Shown here: positions 20,652-22,981 of the stretch, piece after piece
Layout: each line of letters begins with the position of its first letter
How positions within the stretch are numbered: position 1 is the first letter of the stretch
Assembly: GCA_026707185.1 (NCBI GenBank)
Contig: JAPOXI010000116.1
Location: 2,180 to 25,160, forward strand
DNA length: 22,981 nt
DNA from: Chloroflexota bacterium
GTDB lineage: Bacteria; Chloroflexota; UBA11872
Reading direction: 5' to 3'
Made by a program: the position numbers and the translations under genes
Notes under the pieces: model-generated
The model's input: only the letters and a program-made list of their open reading frames with translations
What the model was told of the DNA's origin: nothing
Database searches by the model: none

Positions 20652-21788
20652 ATGTCAGCCAGCGATCTCCCGGCCTTTCGCATCGGGGTGGTTGGATGCG
20701 GCGGGATCAGTAACAGCCACGGTCGTGCGGGACTGGCGTCCGACAAGCTCCAGCTCGTCGCCTGCTGCGACATCCGTGAGTCCGTGGCCCGCGAATGGGC
20801 CGAGACGTACGACTGCGAGGCCTGGTACACAGACTACGAAGAGATGATCCGGGACCAGGACCTGGACGGCGTGGTCCTTGCCACCTGGCCCAACCAGCAC
20901 CGGGAGCAGATCGAGCGCTGCCTCAACGCCGGCGCCCGCAACATCCTCAGCGAAAAGTCGCTGACCGGGACCGGGCAGGAAGCCTGGGAGCTTGCACAGC
21001 TCGTTGAGTCTGCGGGCGCGTTCCTGATGGAAGGCTTCATGTACCGCCACCACCCGCACGTGGCCGAGCTGGAGCGTCAGGTGGCGGCGGGCACCATTGG
21101 CCGGATCGACTCGGTCAGAGCCACCTTCAGCGCCTTCGATCCTGAACCCGAAAGCCCCACTGATCCGAATCGGAACTGGCGCCGCGATCCTGAGCGCCTG
21201 GGCGGCTCACCCTGGGACGTCACCTGCTACGCGATCAATGCGGCCAACCACTTTGCGTCCATCGGGGCGGGCGGTCGCGGTACCGGCAAAGGGTCGAACC
21301 CCGATGGAACGCTCGGTTTCGACGCGAAGAGCCTTGTCGCCGCCCGGCCGACCAGGGTCTGGGGCGTCGGAAGCATCAGCAAGACCTACGGGACCCTGAA
21401 TCGTCAGTTCGGCTTGATCGAATACGACAGCGGCTGCGTGGGCTTCGTGGAAGGCAACCGGCAGGCGCATTTGAGCGAGGAGTTGCAAATCGCCGGCAGT
21501 GACGGCCGGTTGGGCATCCGACGAGCCTTTCGGCCGCACGCCGAGCCGGTGATCGAGCACCAGTACGGCAAGGGCGAATGGCGGGAAATCCCCATCCCAG
21601 GCGCCGAGATGTACCGGCTGCAGATGGAAAACTTCGCCGACGTGGCCCAGGGCGTAGCCGAGCCGGTCATGCCCCTTATCCAGTCCGTGGTGAACATGCA
21701 CACCATCTCGGCGCTGGTCACCAGCCAGCGCGAGGACCGGCTCGTGGACGTCGAACTACCGGCAGGCCTGTTCGAAGAGCCGGCATAG
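20652..21788 (+). CDS. Gfo/Idh/MocA family oxidoreductase, twin copy 2
   Basis: The 378-aa twin of the gene at 19246 has the same Rossmann motif (VGCGGIS), E101-K102-S103-L, EGFMYRHHP, and the D189/Y193 element in SPWDVTCY. The start at 20652 is chosen over an in-frame upstream start at 20589 because it follows the GGGGGTGGAGGA ribosome binding site and matches the twin exactly. Differences from the twin cluster around residues 105-118, 155-171 and 290-300, so the substrate pocket may differ a little. The M20 peptidase gene follows 70 bases later and is probably co-transcribed. Confidence 0.92.
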   Translation: MSASDLPAFRIGVVGCGGISNSHGRAGLASDKLQLVACCDIRESVAREWAETYDCEAWYTDYEEMIRDQDLDGVVLATWPNQHREQIERCLNAGARNILSEKSLTGTGQEAWELAQLVESAGAFLMEGFMYRHHPHVAELERQVAAGTIGRIDSVRATFSAFDPEPESPTDPNRNWRRDPERLGGSPWDVTCYAINAANHFASIGAGGRGTGKGSNPDGTLGFDAKSLVAARPTRVWGVGSISKTYGTLNRQFGLIEYDSGCVGFVEGNRQAHLSEELQIAGSDGRLGIRRAFRPHAEPVIEHQYGKGEWREIPIPGAEMYRLQMENFADVAQGVAEPVMPLIQSVVNMHTISALVTSQREDRLVDVELPAGLFEEPA

Positions 21789-21858
21789 CTGGCGCGCAGG
21801 CTCAGCAAGGCGCGGCGATTGGCCGCCGTCCGCCTCTGGGTGCCAATATGACGCGCCC

Positions 21859-22981
21859 ATGAGCGCCCACATCACAACCGAACGCGAAGCCGCCGACCTT
21901 CTCAGCCGGCTGGTCGCCACACCCAGCGTTACGCCGGAAGTCGAAGGCGGCACCGGCGAGGGCGCCATGGCCGACCTCGTCGAGGAATTTGCCCGCTCCA
22001 TCGGCGCGCAAATCACCCGCCAGGAGGTTTTCCCGGGTCGCGAAAACGTGATTTGCACCATCGCCCCCGACGCACCCGGCCCGCACCTGATGCTGGAAGC
22101 GCACATGGACACCGTGGCGCTCGGGCCCATGACCAACGGCCACCAGCCCTACATGGACGACCAGGGCCGGCTGCACGGCCGGGGCTCCTGCGACACCAAG
22201 GGCTCGCTGGCGGCCATGTTGCTCGCGCTCCGATGGGCGTCGGGTGACTCCGATCCCGATGGTCCGCTCACCGTCGCCGCGGCCGTTGACGAGGAGACCG
22301 GCAGCGCCGGCGCCAAGGCGCTGCCGCACTCCGGAGTCAAGGTGGATGGCGCCATCGTCGGTGAGCCGACCAGCCTGGAGGTGGTTCGTTCGCACCGCGG
22401 CGGCCGCTACTGGCCCCTCATCGCCCACGGAACGGCCGTCCACAGTTCCACGCCCGAACTCGGCGACAACGCCATCCTCCGCATGGCCGATGTGCTGCAC
22501 GTGCTTCGCGAGGAATACGGCCGGCGCCTGGCCGGGCGAACGCATCCGCTGGTGGGCAACTCGTCCTTCTCCGTCGGCATCATCAAGGCCGGAACCTCCT
22601 TCAACATGGTTCCCGACCGCTGCGAGGCCATCATCGAGCGGCGCCAGATCCCCGGCGAGTCCGTGGACGACGTGGAAGCGGAACTCGAGGAAGTTCTCAA
22701 CATCGCCCGCCGCCGCCATCCGGACCTGAACGTGGAAGTGCAGGCGCCATTTGTATTCGGGGATGTGCTGGACACGCCCGCGGACGCCCCCATCGTGAAG
22801 GTCCTGCGAGACGCCGTTACCGACGTCTGCGGATCGGCCAACGTAATTGGCGTGTCCTACGGCTCCGACGCCGCCACCCTGGCCGCCGCTGGTATCCCCA
22901 GCGTGCTCTGCGGCCCCGGCGACATTGCCTACGCGCACAGCGCCGACGAGTTCGTGCCCATGGCGGAAGTCGTCCAGGCGG
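21859..22981 (+). CDS. M20 family metallopeptidase (ArgE/DapE-like), cut by right edge
   Basis: The frame from ATG 21859 is open to the window end (374 codons). All the expected di-zinc elements are present: H82-M-D84-T in EAHMDTV, the bridging D112 in GRGSCDTKG, the E145-E146 pair in DEETGSAGA (general base and metal ligand), GEPT (169-171), the lid/dimer element with H195 in GTAVHSSTPE, and H360 in AHSADEFVP near the C-terminus. Only a few residues should be missing. The family hydrolyses amide bonds of N-acyl amino acids and related small molecules in the cytoplasm (deacetylase, desuccinylase or carboxypeptidase). An overlapping ATG at 21848 stops after four codons and is rejected. Close to the Gfo/Idh twins it may deacylate an amino-sugar- or amino-acid-linked substrate (inference). 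Confidence 0.93.
   Translation, partial: MSAHITTEREAADLLSRLVATPSVTPEVEGGTGEGAMADLVEEFARSIGAQITRQEVFPGRENVICTIAPDAPGPHLMLEAHMDTVALGPMTNGHQPYMDDQGRLHGRGSCDTKGSLAAMLLALRWASGDSDPDGPLTVAAAVDEETGSAGAKALPHSGVKVDGAIVGEPTSLEVVRSHRGGRYWPLIAHGTAVHSSTPELGDNAILRMADVLHVLREEYGRRLAGRTHPLVGNSSFSVGIIKAGTSFNMVPDRCEAIIERRQIPGESVDDVEAELEEVLNIARRRHPDLNVEVQAPFVFGDVLDTPADAPIVKVLRDAVTDVCGSANVIGVSYGSDAATLAAAGIPSVLCGPGDIAYAHSADEFVPMAEVVQA

Noticed and set aside
21802..22938. 378-codon minus-strand ORF opposite the M20 peptidase
   Set aside because: The plus strand carries all the M20 metal-binding motifs; the opposite frame has a Val/Gly/His-rich composition without family motifs.

Overview
The window is a GC-rich piece of bacterial chromosome with dense genes, short gaps and several ATGA/GTGA overlaps. 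The best guess for the host is a Chloroflexota bacterium (inference). Two things support this: three Tat-exported lipoprotein solute-binding proteins whose lipid anchor is joined to the receptor by a long Val/Glu/Lys stalk, a style common in that phylum, and a secreted protein with a GYPIS-type domain also common there. One perfect ParB-binding parS site lies at 20470-20485, so this is chromosome (or a replicon using the chromosomal ParABS system) and may be close to the replication origin.

Layout. 1-4511, minus strand: the 5' end of an exported protein that leaves the window (TTG start at 291), a doubtful small ORF, then a translationally coupled group (a small ORF, a nucleoside hydrolase and a nucleotidyltransferase-domain protein), then a secreted two-domain protein. 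4745-8800, minus strand: a three-gene operon transcribed SRPBCC protein, TPR protein, FAD-dependent halogenase; the halogenase has the diagnostic WxWxIP motif and a C-terminal extension resembling PqqD-type domains. 8945-9020: tRNA-Glu(TTC), followed by a cupin on the minus strand. 9594-10951, plus strand: a DUF4202 protein and two adjacent PII-like cyclic-di-AMP receptor homologues.

10964-22981 looks like a carbohydrate uptake and catabolism locus expanded by tandem duplication: a DUF6807 (PmoA-like) protein on the minus strand, divergent from three solute-binding lipoproteins in a row, then three Gfo/Idh/MocA oxidoreductases (the last two are close copies of 378 aa each) and an M20 metallopeptidase cut by the right edge. 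No permease or ATPase gene is in the window.

The most informative signals lie between genes. The gap between solute-binding genes 1 and 2 keeps a degraded copy of the start of the DUF6807 gene and a short piece of a solute-binding gene. The gap between the twin Gfo/Idh genes keeps a piece of the M20 peptidase gene, directly followed by the parS palindrome. Both gaps record larger duplicated units that were later trimmed. In solute-binding proteins 1 and 2 the signal peptide and stalk differ at only 3 of 118 residues although about 20 stalk codons differ synonymously, while the receptor domains have diverged clearly: a constant anchor with a varying receptor.
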